Assembly: GCA_022835495.1 (NCBI GenBank)
Contig: BQOK01000001.1
Location: forward strand, 1,612,001 to 1,676,000
Length of the DNA stretch: 64,000 bases
Source of the DNA: Oscillospiraceae bacterium
GTDB lineage: Bacteria; Bacillota; Clostridia; Oscillospirales; Ruminococcaceae
Reading direction: 5' to 3'
A program made the position numbers and the translations under genes. Below the pieces are notes generated by a model that was not told the DNA's origin, made no database searches, and worked only from the letters and a program-made list of their open reading frames with translations. Of this stretch, positions 24,376-32,994 are shown one piece after another. Numbering within the stretch: the first letter of the stretch is position 1; each line of letters opens with the position of its first letter.

Positions 24376-24447
24376 AAAATCACAGGCAAGGGGAAGCCGA
24401 GTAAAACGAAAGGAGAAGACAACACCACCGGAAAGGGGGTGCGAAGA

Positions 24448-24564
24448 TTGACCGAAGAGCAAATAAAAGAACTGCTTGAACTTCTTAAAAAGGCTTTGGA
24501 GAGTGAAACGGTGGAGCGTATCACAATCAGCATAAAGCCAAACAAGAAGAACAAACAGTCCTAA
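24448..24564 (+). CDS. Small phage protein, 38 residues
   Basis: The frame is open from an ATG at 24364, but that codon lies inside the promoter before the expected transcript start. The TTG at 24448 is preceded by GAAAGGGGGTG and is the better start. It encodes (M)TEEQIKELLELLKKALE, then SETVERITISIKPNKKNKQS, a short helix followed by a basic beta-like tail. No family is recognised. Confidence 0.55.
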   Translation: MTEEQIKELLELLKKALESETVERITISIKPNKKNKQS

Positions 24565-24574
24565 CAGATACGGC

Positions 24575-24590
24575 GGCGGGTATCCCCGCC
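24575..24590 (+). terminator. Weak hairpin after small gene
   Basis: GGCGGG-TATC-CCCGCC (24575-24590) is followed by CGTTGCCTTTATTAT. The loop is tight and the T-run interrupted, so partial read-through into the next XRE gene is likely. Confidence 0.45.
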
Positions 24591-24644
24591 CGTTGCCTTT
24601 ATTATAACCGATAAAACACGAAAATGTCAAGGGAGGTTCGGCGC

Positions 24645-24914
24645 GTGGATATTAGCGTTAAAATAGCATATAGAAACGAGAAATTGCAGGCCGCGCGGCT
24701 GGCGGCTGGTATGTCACAATCACAGCTTGCGGCGGCGGCGGGAATTTCCGTGCGTATCCTGCAAGACTACGAAAGAGGCGCGCGGGATATTAACGGGGCA
24801 AAGTTGGCGACACTATTAAAAATTTGCAACGCCCTTGAATGTAGCTTGCGGGATATTCTCACCGATCCGGCCACGCTGGAAGGGCTGGACGAATACGACA
24901 AAAGAAGGAGTTAA
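24645..24914 (+). CDS. XRE-family regulator (phage repressor-like)
   Basis: An 89-residue HTH protein (AARLAAGMSQSQLAAAAGIS, VRILQDYERGARDINGAKLA). The GTG at 24645 is chosen because GGGAGG lies 8 nt upstream; an ATG at 24624 would precede that site. The domain spans residues about 14-70, with a short acidic tail. It may bind the palindrome at 24354-24373. Confidence 0.82.
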   Translation: MDISVKIAYRNEKLQAARLAAGMSQSQLAAAAGISVRILQDYERGARDINGAKLATLLKICNALECSLRDILTDPATLEGLDEYDKRRS

Positions 24915-24927
24915 TTTCAGGCGCAGG

Positions 24928-24950
24928 GGGCGGGAAACCGCCCCTTGTTT
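24928..24950 (+). terminator. Terminator after second XRE gene
   Basis: GGGGCGG-GAAA-CCGCCCC (24928-24945), a stable GNRA-like tetraloop hairpin, is followed by TTGTTTTTG. Confidence 0.82.
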
Positions 24951-24972
24951 TTGTTTATAGGGGGCGTGGAGC

Positions 24973-26010
24973 ATGGGGCATTGTTTTAGCCATTTGACAA
25001 AGGCAGACCGTTACAAGATCGAAGCGTTATTGAATAACGGCCATTCGGCAAAGGAGATCGCCGCGGAAATTCATGTGCATATCAGCACTATTTACCGCGA
25101 AGTAAAACGCGCCCGCATGGTTCACCGTAATTCGGATTGGACGGAGGAAGAAAGGTATAATCCGGACGAAGCACACAGGCGATACCGTGAAAACCTTTCG
25201 GCAAAAGGCGCGCCGCTGAAAATTGGCCGTGATTACGCCCTTGCGGAATATCTGGAAAGAAAAGTGCTTGAAGAAGGCCGATCCCCCGCCGCCGCACTTG
25301 CCGACATTGCTTTAGAGGGGCTGGAATTCAAAACCACAATTTGCACAAGCACCTTTTACGGCTACATAACAAAGGGTGTGTTTCTTATGCTGACAAACAA
25401 GGATTTGCCGGAAAAGGCAAAACGAAAGCGGAAATATCGCAAAGTGAAGACGGCCAAACGCGCCCCACGCGGGAAGAGCATAGAAAAACGCCCCGCCGAA
25501 GTGGAGGGGCGCGAAGTCTTCGGACATTGGGAAATGGATACCGTTTACAGCGGGAAGCAGACTTCAAAGAAAGCCCTTCTTGTGCTGACGGAGCGGAAGA
25601 CGCGACAAGAAATTATAGAGCGTATGCCGGATCGGACGGAGGAAAGCACCATAAAGGCACTTGACCGTATAGAACGGCGGTTCGGCGCGCTATTCCGCAA
25701 AGTGTTCAAAACGATCACCGTTGATAATGGCGGGGAATTCTCCAATGTGGAAAGGTTGGAACAATCCGTGATCCGCAAGGGGAAGCGGACACGCTTTTAC
25801 TATTGTCACCCGTACAGCAGTTTTGAACGGGGATCAAACGAAAATCAAAATAGAATGATACGGCGGCGATACCCGAAAGGAACAGACTTCGGAAAAGTAT
25901 CAACCGCCGCAATAAAAGACCTTGAACAATGGATCAACAACTATCCGCGTGAAATATTGGGCTGGAAAACTTCTGCAATGTGCTTCCGCGAATGCCTTGA
26001 CACACTATAA
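24973..26010 (+). CDS. IS30-family transposase
   Basis: A 345-residue DDE transposase. The N-terminal HTH is HLTKADRYKIEALLNNGHSA, then IAAEIHVHISTIYREVKR. The catalytic core has Asp in FGHWEMDTVYSG, Asp in KTITVDNGGEFS, and Glu in the RGSNENQNRMIRRRYPKGTD block that is diagnostic of IS30. The protein looks intact. I see no inverted repeats flanking it between 24946 and 26100, so it may be a captured transposase or a phage-domesticated one. It sits at the extreme right end of the prophage. Confidence 0.92.
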   Translation: MGHCFSHLTKADRYKIEALLNNGHSAKEIAAEIHVHISTIYREVKRARMVHRNSDWTEEERYNPDEAHRRYRENLSAKGAPLKIGRDYALAEYLERKVLEEGRSPAAALADIALEGLEFKTTICTSTFYGYITKGVFLMLTNKDLPEKAKRKRKYRKVKTAKRAPRGKSIEKRPAEVEGREVFGHWEMDTVYSGKQTSKKALLVLTERKTRQEIIERMPDRTEESTIKALDRIERRFGALFRKVFKTITVDNGGEFSNVERLEQSVIRKGKRTRFYYCHPYSSFERGSNENQNRMIRRRYPKGTDFGKVSTAAIKDLEQWINNYPREILGWKTSAMCFRECLDTL

Positions 26011-26226
26011 AAATAAATTTTCAATTTTTTTCGCATTTACTATTGACATTTGCGTAAAAAAGCAAAGAATATCCGGAAAAACATGCGCTTTTGGGGGAGA
26101 TAAAAGGAGGAACGGGCTAAAAAATGCGGTTACAGGGGAACAGTTTCCCCTGTGTACAAGAGGGGGAGGAGGTGCAGAAGAAGATGGAAAGAAAGGCAGG
26201 CTTGCTGTTTGGCACCGTTAAAAAAG
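26011..26226. other. AT-rich prophage/host junction region without a credible gene
   Basis: It contains a promoter-like TTGACA at 26043 with an AGAATA box about 17 bp later, overlapping a TTTGC/GCAAA inverted repeat. A purine-rich AGGAGG-like stretch lies near 26166. Short ORFs here run into the tRNA terminator and tRNA and are not credible. The prophage boundary probably lies in this interval, but no attachment repeat can be tested. Confidence 0.45.
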
Positions 26227-26266
26227 AAAGCCGCACTGTGGCCAGACGGCTGCACAGTGCGGCTTT
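26227..26266. terminator. Terminator of the tRNA-Gly transcript (bidirectional)
   Basis: AAAGCCGCACTGTG (26227-26240) pairs with CACAGTGCGGCTTT (26253-26266). On the minus strand it lies directly after the tRNA 3' end and is followed by CTTTTT. Confidence 0.85.
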
Positions 26267-26269
26267 TGC

Positions 26270-26345
26270 TGGAGCGGGTTACGAGACTCGAACTCGCTAC
26301 CTTCTGCTTGGGAAGCAGACGCTCTACCGGGTGAGCTAAACCCGC
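26270..26345 (-). tRNA. tRNA-Gly (anticodon CCC)
   Basis: On the minus strand the 73-nt body folds as a cloverleaf with acceptor stem GCGGGTT/AACCCGC. The anticodon stem is TCTGC/GCAGA with loop TTCCCAA, and the T arm is GCGAG-TTCGAGT-CTCGT. The anticodon CCC reads GGG. The 3' CCA is encoded (26270-26272). The tRNA 3' end points toward the prophage, a common integration geometry, but its own terminator intervenes. Confidence 0.95.
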
Positions 26346-26540
26346 AAATCATTGCTTAATTATTATACTAGCCCGGGTTTGAAATGTCAATCGGTTTTTC
26401 AGCAGTGTTTTTTGCAGATTTTTTGTGCGGGGCTGCCGTTTGCAAGGGCCGGGGCCGCCCGGACACTTGATTTTTGAAAAAAAGCAACGCATAATGGAGA
26501 AAAACGGGGTCGAAACACGAAAACCGGAAAGGGGCGCGCT

Positions 26541-27683
26541 GTGAAGGGGAACACACCGGCAAAAATGTTTATTGTGCTGGCCTGCGCGCTGGGGGCTTTT
26601 TGGGCGGCGCTGGCGGGCGCGGCACCCGCCGCCCCGGCCCAAAGCGGGCCGGCCGCCCCGCCCCGCGCCACGCCGCAGGCAGCCGAGCCCTCCCCTTCGC
26701 CCCGGCCCACCGCCAGCCCGCGGCCCAGTGTGACCCTGGCGTTTACCGGGGATATCAATTTTGCCGACGACTGGTACAACATGCGACACTATGCCGAAAC
26801 CGGCGGCGTGGAGGACTGTTTTGGCGCCGCGCTGCTGGACTGCCTGCGCGGGGCCGACCTGCTTTTGTGCAACAACGAATTTGCCTTTTCGCGGCGGGGC
26901 GCGCCCATGCCGGGCAAGGCCTTTACCTTCCGGGCGGACCCGGAGCATACCGCGATCTGGCAGGCGCTGGGGGCCGACCTGGTGGGGCTTGCAAACAACC
27001 ACTGCTTTGATTACGGCGAGGAGGCGTTTTTGGACACGCTGGACACCCTGGCAAAGGCGGGCATCCCCTACATAGGGGCCGGGCGGGACCTGGAGGAGGC
27101 CATGCAGGCGCAATACTTTATGGTGGACGGCCTGACCATTGGCTTTGTGGCCTGCACCCGGGCGGAAAAATATATTCTGACCCCCGCGGCGGGGCCCGCC
27201 AGCCCGGGCGTGCTGCGCTGCTACGAGCCGGAAAAGGCACTGGAAGCGATCCGCACGGCGCGCCAAAACTGCGATTATTTGGTGGTGTATGTGCACTGGG
27301 GCACCGAGCGGAGCACGGTGCTGGAAGCCGCCCAGACCGAGCTGGCGGATCTGTTCCAGCAGGCGGGGGCGGACCTGATCGTGGGGGCGCACCCGCATAT
27401 GCTGCAGGGGGCCGGCTGGCGCGGGCAGACCCCGGTGCTTTACAGCCTGGGCAACTTTTGGTTCAACATGGAAACGCTGGATACCGCCCTGTTGGAGGTG
27501 ACGGTGACGGGGCCCGGAGCCGGGAACGCCCAGGTGCGCCTGCTGCCCTGCGTGCAGACCGGCGGCCGCACCAGCCTGGTGGAGGATGAGGCCGAGCGGC
27601 GGCGCATTTTGGAGGAGCTGAACGCGGTGTGCGAGAGCGGCTGGTTTGATGAGGAGGGCGTATTGCACAAACCGGAGGCATGA
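26541..27683 (+). CDS. CapA-family (poly-gamma-glutamate synthesis-like) metallophosphatase
   Basis: A 380-residue protein. Residues about 8-30 are a signal/membrane segment (MFIVLACALGAFWAALAGAA), followed by a Pro/Ser-rich linker. The PGA_cap calcineurin-like domain then follows with TFTGD-like AFTGDINFAD, NNEFAF, LANNHCFDYG, VYVHWGTE and GAHPHMLQG metal-binding segments. It is probably an extracytoplasmic phosphoesterase. No capsule genes are adjacent, so a role in polyglutamate is not implied. The start is GTG 26541 behind AAAGGGG. Confidence 0.88.
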   Translation: MKGNTPAKMFIVLACALGAFWAALAGAAPAAPAQSGPAAPPRATPQAAEPSPSPRPTASPRPSVTLAFTGDINFADDWYNMRHYAETGGVEDCFGAALLDCLRGADLLLCNNEFAFSRRGAPMPGKAFTFRADPEHTAIWQALGADLVGLANNHCFDYGEEAFLDTLDTLAKAGIPYIGAGRDLEEAMQAQYFMVDGLTIGFVACTRAEKYILTPAAGPASPGVLRCYEPEKALEAIRTARQNCDYLVVYVHWGTERSTVLEAAQTELADLFQQAGADLIVGAHPHMLQGAGWRGQTPVLYSLGNFWFNMETLDTALLEVTVTGPGAGNAQVRLLPCVQTGGRTSLVEDEAERRRILEELNAVCESGWFDEEGVLHKPEA

Positions 27684-27694
27684 AAACTGTAAAA

Positions 27695-27729
27695 AAGCGC
27701 CCGGCAGGCCTTTCGGCAGCCGGGCGCTT
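27695..27729 (+). terminator. Terminator between CapA-like and hydratase genes
   Basis: AAGCGCCCGGC (27695-27705) pairs with GCCGGGCGCTT (27719-27729), followed by GTGTTATAATAC. The TATAAT at 27734-27739 probably serves as the -10 box of the next gene. Confidence 0.8.
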
Positions 27730-27773
27730 GTGTTATAATACAACTATATTGTTAAATTACAGGGAGGTTTATT

Positions 27774-30047
27774 ATGATCTCTTGTTCGAGCACGGGCATG
27801 TATTACGCCCGGGGGCAGTGGGTGCCCGCCGATGAAAGCGCCCCGGCGGCGCTGGCTGCGCTGGGATTTTTGGCGCCGGAGGTTGAGGCGGCCCGCACCG
27901 GCACCATTGCGTGGAACATTTTGCAGGCCCACAACACCAGCGGCGACCCCGAGGCGCTGAAGCTTAAATTCGACGCCATGGCAAGCCACGATATCACCTT
28001 TGTGGGCATTGTGCAGACAGCCCGCGCTTCGGGCCTGACCCGCTTTCCCATGCCCTATGTGCTGACCAACTGCCACAATTCCCTGTGCGCGGTGGGCGGC
28101 ACCATCAACGAGGACGATCACCTGTTCGGCCTTTCCGCCGCCAAAAAATACGGCGGCATTTACGTGCCGCCCCACCTGGCGGTGATTCACCAGTATATGC
28201 GCGAGATGCAGGCGGGCTGCGGCAAAATGATCCTGGGCAGCGACAGCCACACCCGCTACGGCGCTTTGGGCACCATGGCCATCGGCGAGGGCGGCGGCGA
28301 GCTGGCAAAGCAGCTGCTGGGCCGGACTTACGACGTGGCCCGGCCCGGCGTGGTGGCGGTGCACCTGACCGGGGCGCCTGCGCCCGGCGTGGGCCCGCAG
28401 GACGTGGCGCTGGCCATCATAGGCGCGGTGTTCAAAAACGGCTATGTGAAAAACAAGGTGATGGAGTTTGTGGGCCCGGGCGTGGCGAGCCTGCCGCTGG
28501 AATACCGCAGCGGCGTGGACGTGATGACCACCGAGACGACCTGCCTGTCGAGCATTTGGGTGACCGACGGGGAAACGGAAAAATACCTGGCGGCCCACGG
28601 GCGCGCGGGCGACTATAAGCCCCTGGCCCCGGCGCCCCTTGCCTATTACGACGGCCTGGTGGAGGTGGAGCTTGGGGCGGTAAAGCCCATGATCGCCCTG
28701 CCCATGCACCCCTCGAACGTGTATACCATTGAAGAACTGAACGCAAACCTTGCCGACATCCTGCACAAGACCGAGGAGGACTGCGCCGCCCTGATGGGCG
28801 GCAAGGTGCGGCTGGATCTTGTGAGCAAGATTGAAAACGGCAGGCTGCGGGTGGACCAGGGCGTGATTGCGGGCTGCGCGGGAGGCACGTATTCCAACAT
28901 CTGCGAGGCGGCCCAGATCCTGGCGGGGCACGGCGGCGGCAACGGGGAATACGCCCTGAGCGTGTACCCCTCGAGCCAGCCCACCATGATGGCCCTGATG
29001 AAAAACGGCGCGCTGACCGGCCTGATGGCGGGCGGCGCCACGGTGCGCACGGCGTTCTGCGGGCCTTGCTTCGGCGCGGGGGACGTGCCGGCGAACGGCG
29101 CGCTTTCGATCCGGCACACGACCCGCAACTTCCCCAGCCGGGAGGGCTCGAAGCCGGGCAGCGGGCAGATCGCAGGGGTGGCGCTGATGGACGCGCGCTC
29201 GATTGCGGCCACCACCCTGCACGGCGGCATTCTGACCCCGGCCACCGAGGTGGACTATGAGCCGCATATCCCCGCGTATGAGTTTGATGATTCCAGCTAT
29301 AAAAGCCGGGTGTACAACGGCTACGGCAAGGGCGATTACGACGCGCTGCTGCGCCTGGGGCCCAACATTAAAAACTGGCCCGATATTCAGCCGCTGCCCG
29401 AAAACCTGCTGCTGAAGGTGACCAGCTTTATCACCGACCCGGTGACCACCACCGACGAGCTGATCCCCAGCGGCGAGACCAGCTCGTACCGGTCGAACCC
29501 CCTGGGGCTCGCGGAATTTACCCTTTCCCGCAAGGACCCGGAGTATGTGGGCCGGGCCAAGGCGGTGCAGGCCGAAGAGGCCGCCCGGGCCCAGGGAAAA
29601 GCGGACGCCGAACTGCTGGCGCTGCTGCGGGCCGTGCCCGGCTGCGAAGCGCTGGAATGGGGCGAGGTGGGCATTGCCTCGACCATTTACGCGGTCAAGC
29701 CCGGCGACGGGTCGGCCCGCGAGCAGGCGGCCAGCTGCCAGCGGGTGCTGGGCGCCGGGGCGAACATTGCGGTGGAATACGCCACCAAGCGCTACCGCTC
29801 GAACCTGATCAACTGGGGCATGCTGCCCTTCCAGCTGGCGGGCCCCACGCCTTTTGAGCTGGGGGACGCCGTTCTGGTGCCGGGCATCCGCGCCAGGCTG
29901 GAGCAAAACCAGCTGAGCGACATTCCCGCCTGGGTGCTTGGAAAGGGCGGACCCCGGCCCTTTACCCTGACCATAGCGCCGCTGACTGCAGACGAGCGGC
30001 AGATCCTGCTGGACGGCTGCCTGATCAACTATTACAAGCGCGGCTGA
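27774..30047 (+). CDS. Aconitase-superfamily hydratase (YbhJ-like)
   Basis: A 757-residue aconitase-family protein. Candidate 4Fe-4S ligands are Cys in [12 protein letters not shown] (about residue 366) and the CxxC in [11 protein letters not shown] (about residue 428-431). Substrate-site segments include [20 protein letters not shown] and the swivel-domain stretch near residues 640-700. Family members annotated as hydratase or YbhJ have no proven substrate, so citrate/isocitrate activity should not be assumed. A monocistronic unit is suggested by hairpins on both sides. AGGGAGG precedes the ATG. Confidence 0.85.
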   Translation: MISCSSTGMYYARGQWVPADESAPAALAALGFLAPEVEAARTGTIAWNILQAHNTSGDPEALKLKFDAMASHDITFVGIVQTARASGLTRFPMPYVLTNCHNSLCAVGGTINEDDHLFGLSAAKKYGGIYVPPHLAVIHQYMREMQAGCGKMILGSDSHTRYGALGTMAIGEGGGELAKQLLGRTYDVARPGVVAVHLTGAPAPGVGPQDVALAIIGAVFKNGYVKNKVMEFVGPGVASLPLEYRSGVDVMTTETTCLSSIWVTDGETEKYLAAHGRAGDYKPLAPAPLAYYDGLVEVELGAVKPMIALPMHPSNVYTIEELNANLADILHKTEEDCAALMGGKVRLDLVSKIENGRLRVDQGVIAGCAGGTYSNICEAAQILAGHGGGNGEYALSVYPSSQPTMMALMKNGALTGLMAGGATVRTAFCGPCFGAGDVPANGALSIRHTTRNFPSREGSKPGSGQIAGVALMDARSIAATTLHGGILTPATEVDYEPHIPAYEFDDSSYKSRVYNGYGKGDYDALLRLGPNIKNWPDIQPLPENLLLKVTSFITDPVTTTDELIPSGETSSYRSNPLGLAEFTLSRKDPEYVGRAKAVQAEEAARAQGKADAELLALLRAVPGCEALEWGEVGIASTIYAVKPGDGSAREQAASCQRVLGAGANIAVEYATKRYRSNLINWGMLPFQLAGPTPFELGDAVLVPGIRARLEQNQLSDIPAWVLGKGGPRPFTLTIAPLTADERQILLDGCLINYYKRG

Positions 30048-30053
30048 ACCGCC

Positions 30054-30097
30054 GCGCCCCGGGAGCCCGGCCGCTTTTGGCCGGGCTCCCGGGGCGC
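30054..30097. terminator. Very stable hairpin after hydratase gene
   Basis: A perfect 19-bp stem (30054-30072 with 30079-30097, loop GCTTTT) starts 6 nt after the stop codon. There is no T-run afterwards, so it may protect the 3' end of the mRNA or act as a weak terminator. Confidence 0.65.
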
Positions 30098-30146
30098 AAC
30101 AGCCGGCGCGGGCAAAAAACAGAAACGAAAGCGAGGCACCCTGCCT

Positions 30147-30995
30147 ATGACCGGCGACCTGCACACACACAGCACATTTTCAGACGGCTCACTGAAAGCT
30201 GATATCCTGCCCCGCCTGGCGGCGCGGGCGGGGCTGACGCAGCTGGCAATCTCGGATCATGACTCGGTGCGGGCCGTGCGGTACGGCTACGAGCACCCGG
30301 AGGCGGAGGGGGTGAGGCTGATCCCGGCCACCGAGCTGACGGCCTTTGACCCTGTGCGGGGCCGCCGGGTGCACCTTTTATGCTACTGGCCGGACCCGGA
30401 AAGCGCGGCCCTGGCGGCCCACTGTGATGGGATGGCGGCCCGGCGCAACGCCGCCTGTGCCCAAAGCGCCCGGGAACTGGAACAGATTTACCCCCAGTTC
30501 AAGGCGCGGGATGTGCTGGAGCGGATGGAGGACGGCGGCGTGCTGTTCAAATCGGCCATTATGCAGGTGCTGTGCGAATATGGCCTGGCCGACGGTATTT
30601 ACAAGGAGACCTATCAGGAGCTGTTCGGCACGGGACGGGGCAGGGTGCTGCACGAGCCCGCGTATGAGAACCTGGACCAGGTGCTGGAAACTATCCGGGC
30701 CGCGCGGGGGGTGGCTGTGCTGGCGCATCCCAGCGTTTACAAAAGCATGGAGCTGGCCCGGGAGCTGGCCGCCGAGGGGCGGATCGACGGGGTGGAGATC
30801 GACCACCCCCGCAACACCGAGGAGGACAAAAAGGAGCTGCATGCCCTGGCGCGCGCGCATGGGCTTATTGTGACCGGCGGCTCTGATTTTCACGGCCGGA
30901 ACGCCGGCAGGGCCCGCCCGCTGGGAATGTGCCGCACCGCGGGGGAAGAGATCGCGCGGCTGGAGGCGCTGGCGCAAAAGCGCCGGCAGCGGTAA
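30147..30995 (+). CDS. PHP-domain phosphoesterase
   Basis: A 282-residue metal-dependent phosphoesterase. It has the PHP motifs DLHTHSTFSDG (residues 4-14), AISDHDSV (about 36), PATELTAF (about 56), VAVLAHPSVYK (about 192) and GGSDFHGRN (about 248). The length matches the RNase AM / 3',5'-nucleotide phosphatase group, which removes 5' nucleotides from short RNAs or hydrolyses pAp. The exact substrate is not determined here. Confidence 0.85.
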   Translation: MTGDLHTHSTFSDGSLKADILPRLAARAGLTQLAISDHDSVRAVRYGYEHPEAEGVRLIPATELTAFDPVRGRRVHLLCYWPDPESAALAAHCDGMAARRNAACAQSARELEQIYPQFKARDVLERMEDGGVLFKSAIMQVLCEYGLADGIYKETYQELFGTGRGRVLHEPAYENLDQVLETIRAARGVAVLAHPSVYKSMELARELAAEGRIDGVEIDHPRNTEEDKKELHALARAHGLIVTGGSDFHGRNAGRARPLGMCRTAGEEIARLEALAQKRRQR

Positions 30996-31088
30996 AACAG
31001 GGCCGAAAAATACAGGAGCAGGGCAAGGGGCCGGCAGCCGAAAGGGCGCGGCGCCGGCCCGGAAAATAAAGAAGGAGAGAACAGCAGC

Positions 31089-31352
31089 ATGACGACGTAT
31101 ACCCGCAAAAACAAGGGGACCTGTTCCCAAAGCACCACGGTGACGCTGGCCGACGACGGCACCATTCAGGAGCTGAATGTGCAGGGCGGTTGCAACGGCA
31201 ACCTGAAAGGCATCGCCCAACTGGTGCGGGGCATGAAAGCGGAGGACGCCATTGCCCGCATGGAGGGCACCACCTGCGGCTTCCGCCGCACCTCCTGCCC
31301 GGATCAGATCGCACTGGCGCTGAAAGAGGCGCTGGAGCAGCAGGGCAGATAA
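31089..31352 (+). CDS. TSCPD-domain protein (TIGR03905-like)
   Basis: An 87-residue protein with the conserved VQGGCNGNLKGIAQLVRGM segment and the C-terminal TTCGFRRTSCPDQIALAL motif that names the TSCPD domain. The domain is found at the end of some ribonucleotide reductases and as free-standing proteins of unknown function. The Cys residues may bind metal. AAGGAGAG lies upstream of the ATG. Confidence 0.85.
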   Translation: MTTYTRKNKGTCSQSTTVTLADDGTIQELNVQGGCNGNLKGIAQLVRGMKAEDAIARMEGTTCGFRRTSCPDQIALALKEALEQQGR

Positions 31353-31376
31353 CCGCGGATTGGCTGGGCTTACGGC

Positions 31377-31414
31377 AAAAACAAGGCAGGCCGAAAATGG
31401 CCTGCCTTGTTTTT
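31377..31414. terminator. Terminator after TSCPD gene
   Basis: A 16-bp stem (31377-31392 with 31399-31414, loop GAAAAT) built on CAAGGCAGGCC, ending in TTTTT and followed by ATTATATTG. Confidence 0.9.
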
Positions 31415-31501
31415 ATTATATTGTTTTTGAGGGACGGCGTGCCGGGCATAGAAGAATGCGTTTTCTTACCATGCAAAGCTTTGATATTGCCGCTTTATAA
31501 T

Positions 31502-31873
31502 TCAACAGGGGGAAAAGTGCTGCGTATAAAGCGGTTCGGCAAGGCTTTTGTATTCCGGGAACTGCTCGATATAGGGGCTCAGCCGCCGCTGTACCTCGGC
31601 CCGCTCCTCGTCGTCGGCCTGGTCGGTATCATGCCCTTTCCCCGAAAAGTTTATCACGTCGTAAAAAATCTCGGTGAACAGCCGATCACAAAGCATTTCT
31701 GCGCTTTCGATCCGTTCAGGCTCTGATTCAACCCGGAACCCATCCTCGCTTTCCGGGTTGAGCGGCAGCAAAACATAGCCCAGTTTATCCGACCACAGCA
31801 AGTCAATGTAACCACTGTTTTGGATATAATTTTGAAAGGCTACACGAACTTTTTCGATAAAGGAGGGAAACAT
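31502..31873 (-). CDS. Hypothetical protein abutting a divergent XRE gene
   Basis: A 123-residue acidic protein (MFPSFIEKVRVAFQNYIQNS, SDKLGYVLLPLNPESEDGFR, ending AEPLYTQHFSPC) with no recognised family. The frame is open upstream to 32089, but that part lies wholly opposite the XRE gene. The ATG at 31873 is taken, although no strong ribosome site precedes it. Amino-acid composition and segment spacing look like a real protein, possibly regulated by or linked to the XRE protein next to it. Confidence 0.6.
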   Translation of the reverse strand: MFPSFIEKVRVAFQNYIQNSGYIDLLWSDKLGYVLLPLNPESEDGFRVESEPERIESAEMLCDRLFTEIFYDVINFSGKGHDTDQADDEERAEVQRRLSPYIEQFPEYKSLAEPLYTQHFSPC

Positions 31874-32209
31874 TTGTCCAATCGAATCAAAGAAGTGCGC
31901 GAGGCGCTCAGGCTGTCGCAGCGGGAGTTTGGGGAAAAACTGGGGGTCAGCCGCGATGTGATAAGCAACCTGGAATATGAACGCGTGCAGCCCAAAGAGC
32001 TTTTGCTCCGGCATATATGCGAGTTGTACGGGGTCAGAGAAGCCTGGCTGAAAAGCGGCGAAGGAGAGATGTTTGACCGCGACCCGCAAGAAGTGGAAAA
32101 GCTTGACGAGGCGATCCGCATTTTTAAGGCTTTGCGCCCTGAATTTCAGGAATATGCTTTGGAGCAGCTGCGGAGATTGGCCGAGCTTCAGGAGAAGAAC
32201 TGCGAATAA
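31874..32209 (+). CDS. XRE-family transcriptional regulator
   Basis: A 111-residue regulator. The HTH is at residues about 5-60 (IKEVREALRLSQREFGEKLG, RDVISNLEYERVQPKELLLR), followed by YGVREAWLKSGEGEMF and a helical C-terminus. The TTG at 31874 is chosen because AGGAGG (31861-31866) lies 7 nt upstream; earlier in-frame codons have no such site. A TATAAT box lies at about 31825-31830. Confidence 0.85.
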   Translation: MSNRIKEVREALRLSQREFGEKLGVSRDVISNLEYERVQPKELLLRHICELYGVREAWLKSGEGEMFDRDPQEVEKLDEAIRIFKALRPEFQEYALEQLRRLAELQEKNCE

Positions 32210-32216
32210 ACTTTTT

Positions 32217-32261
32217 AAACGGCGCTTTCCAACTGCTGAGCAAGCTTGGAAAGCGCCGTTT
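32217..32261 (+). terminator. Terminator after XRE gene
   Basis: AAACGGCGCTTTCCAA (32217-32232) pairs perfectly with TTGGAAAGCGCCGTTT (32246-32261). Confidence 0.88.
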
Positions 32262-32301
32262 GCTTTGCCGCGTTATTTTGCAAAGGCCGCGCTTTGGGGC
32301 C

Positions 32302-32359
32302 TTGTAAAATCCAGTCAATCCGATAGAATGAGGATAGGGCCGGTTGACCGGCCGGTCAA
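32302..32359 (+). promoter_or_regulatory. TetR-gene promoter and palindromic operator
   Basis: TTGTAA (32302-32307) and TAGAAT (32324-32329) form a promoter with a 16-bp spacer. Just downstream lies the perfect 16-bp palindrome TTGACCGGCCGGTCAA (32344-32359), 14 nt before the tetR-family start. It is a likely autoregulatory operator. Confidence 0.75.
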
Positions 32360-32373
32360 AAGGGGGGAAGGGT

Positions 32374-32994
32374 ATGAATGAGGCGTTCCGCGCGCTGCCG
32401 AAGGAAAAGCAGCGCCGGGTGCTGAACGCGGCGCTGGCCGAGTTTGCGCAAAAGGAGTATAAGCGCGCCTCCACCGACCAGATTGCCGCCAGGGCCGGGA
32501 TCTCCAAAGGTTCGCTGTTTTATTACTTCAAGAACAAGCAGACCCTTTACATCTATCTGGTGCGCCAGCTCCAGGCGATGATCGAGCGCCACCTGGATAT
32601 GGAAAAGCTGCGGGGGATCACGGATTTTTTTGAAATGCTGGAATATGCCATTGAGGAAAAGGCTGCGATGCTGCGGCGGATGCCCCATATGATGGAATTC
32701 TGTATCCGCATGTATTACGCCGCCGGGGGCGAGATCGCGCCGCTGATGCAGCGGTATACGGTGAAGACCCTGGAAGAGATGTATGCCAAATACTTCGGCG
32801 GCATCGACAAAAGCCGCTTTAAGCCCGGCGTGGAGCCGCGGCAGGTGCTGGACATGCTGATCTACCTGACCGACGGCTACATCCACCAGCAGCAGATGGC
32901 GGGCCGCGCGTTTGATCTGGACGATATGATGCGGCAGTATTTCCTTTGGCGCGACATCCTGCGCCAGTACGCTTACAAGGAGGAGTATCAATGA
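32374..32994 (+). CDS. TetR/AcrR-family regulator
   Basis: A 206-residue repressor. The N-terminal HTH is at residues about 10-55 (RRVLNAALAEFAQKEYKRAS, IAARAGISKGSLFYYFKNKQ), followed by a helical ligand domain. It is the first gene of an operon with an ABC ATPase and permease. The stop overlaps the ATPase start (ATGA), so it probably senses a substrate of that transporter and represses the whole unit through the palindrome at 32344. The ATG at 32374 has AGGGGGGAAGG upstream. Confidence 0.92.
   Translation: MNEAFRALPKEKQRRVLNAALAEFAQKEYKRASTDQIAARAGISKGSLFYYFKNKQTLYIYLVRQLQAMIERHLDMEKLRGITDFFEMLEYAIEEKAAMLRRMPHMMEFCIRMYYAAGGEIAPLMQRYTVKTLEEMYAKYFGGIDKSRFKPGVEPRQVLDMLIYLTDGYIHQQQMAGRAFDLDDMMRQYFLWRDILRQYAYKEEYQ

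Larger units (their letters stand above)
1..26226 (+). mobile_element. Defective siphovirus-type prophage carrying a DGR (left end outside window)
   Basis: Consecutive plus-strand genes follow the HK97/lambda-like siphovirus order: terminase, portal, protease, capsid, connectors, tail tube, tail chaperone, tape measure, distal tail, baseplate, display protein and lysis genes. An accessory region with XRE regulators and a transposase follows. Two IS3-family insertions interrupt terS and the major tail gene, so virion production is probably lost. No integrase, replication or excision gene is visible, and these may lie left of the window. The right boundary is placed before the host tRNA-Gly terminator and is approximate. 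No attachment-site repeat can be tested because the left end is missing. Confidence 0.88.

Noticed and set aside
24364-24447. ATG 24364 as the start of the small phage gene
   Set aside because: It lies between the -35 and -10 boxes of the promoter, upstream of any likely transcript start.
26152-26339. Short plus-strand ORFs ending in SLLPSAWEADAL-like peptides
   Set aside because: They translate the tRNA-Gly gene and its terminator in antisense and are not genes.
26270-26345. tRNA-Gly 3' end as the prophage attachment site
   Set aside because: Geometry is suggestive, but the tRNA keeps its own terminator on the prophage side and the other prophage end is outside the window, so no repeat can be compared.
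27744-30170. An 808-residue minus-strand ORF opposite the hydratase gene
   Set aside because: It is a GC-rich antisense shadow of the aconitase-family gene, with His/Gln/Arg-rich composition and no recognisable domain.
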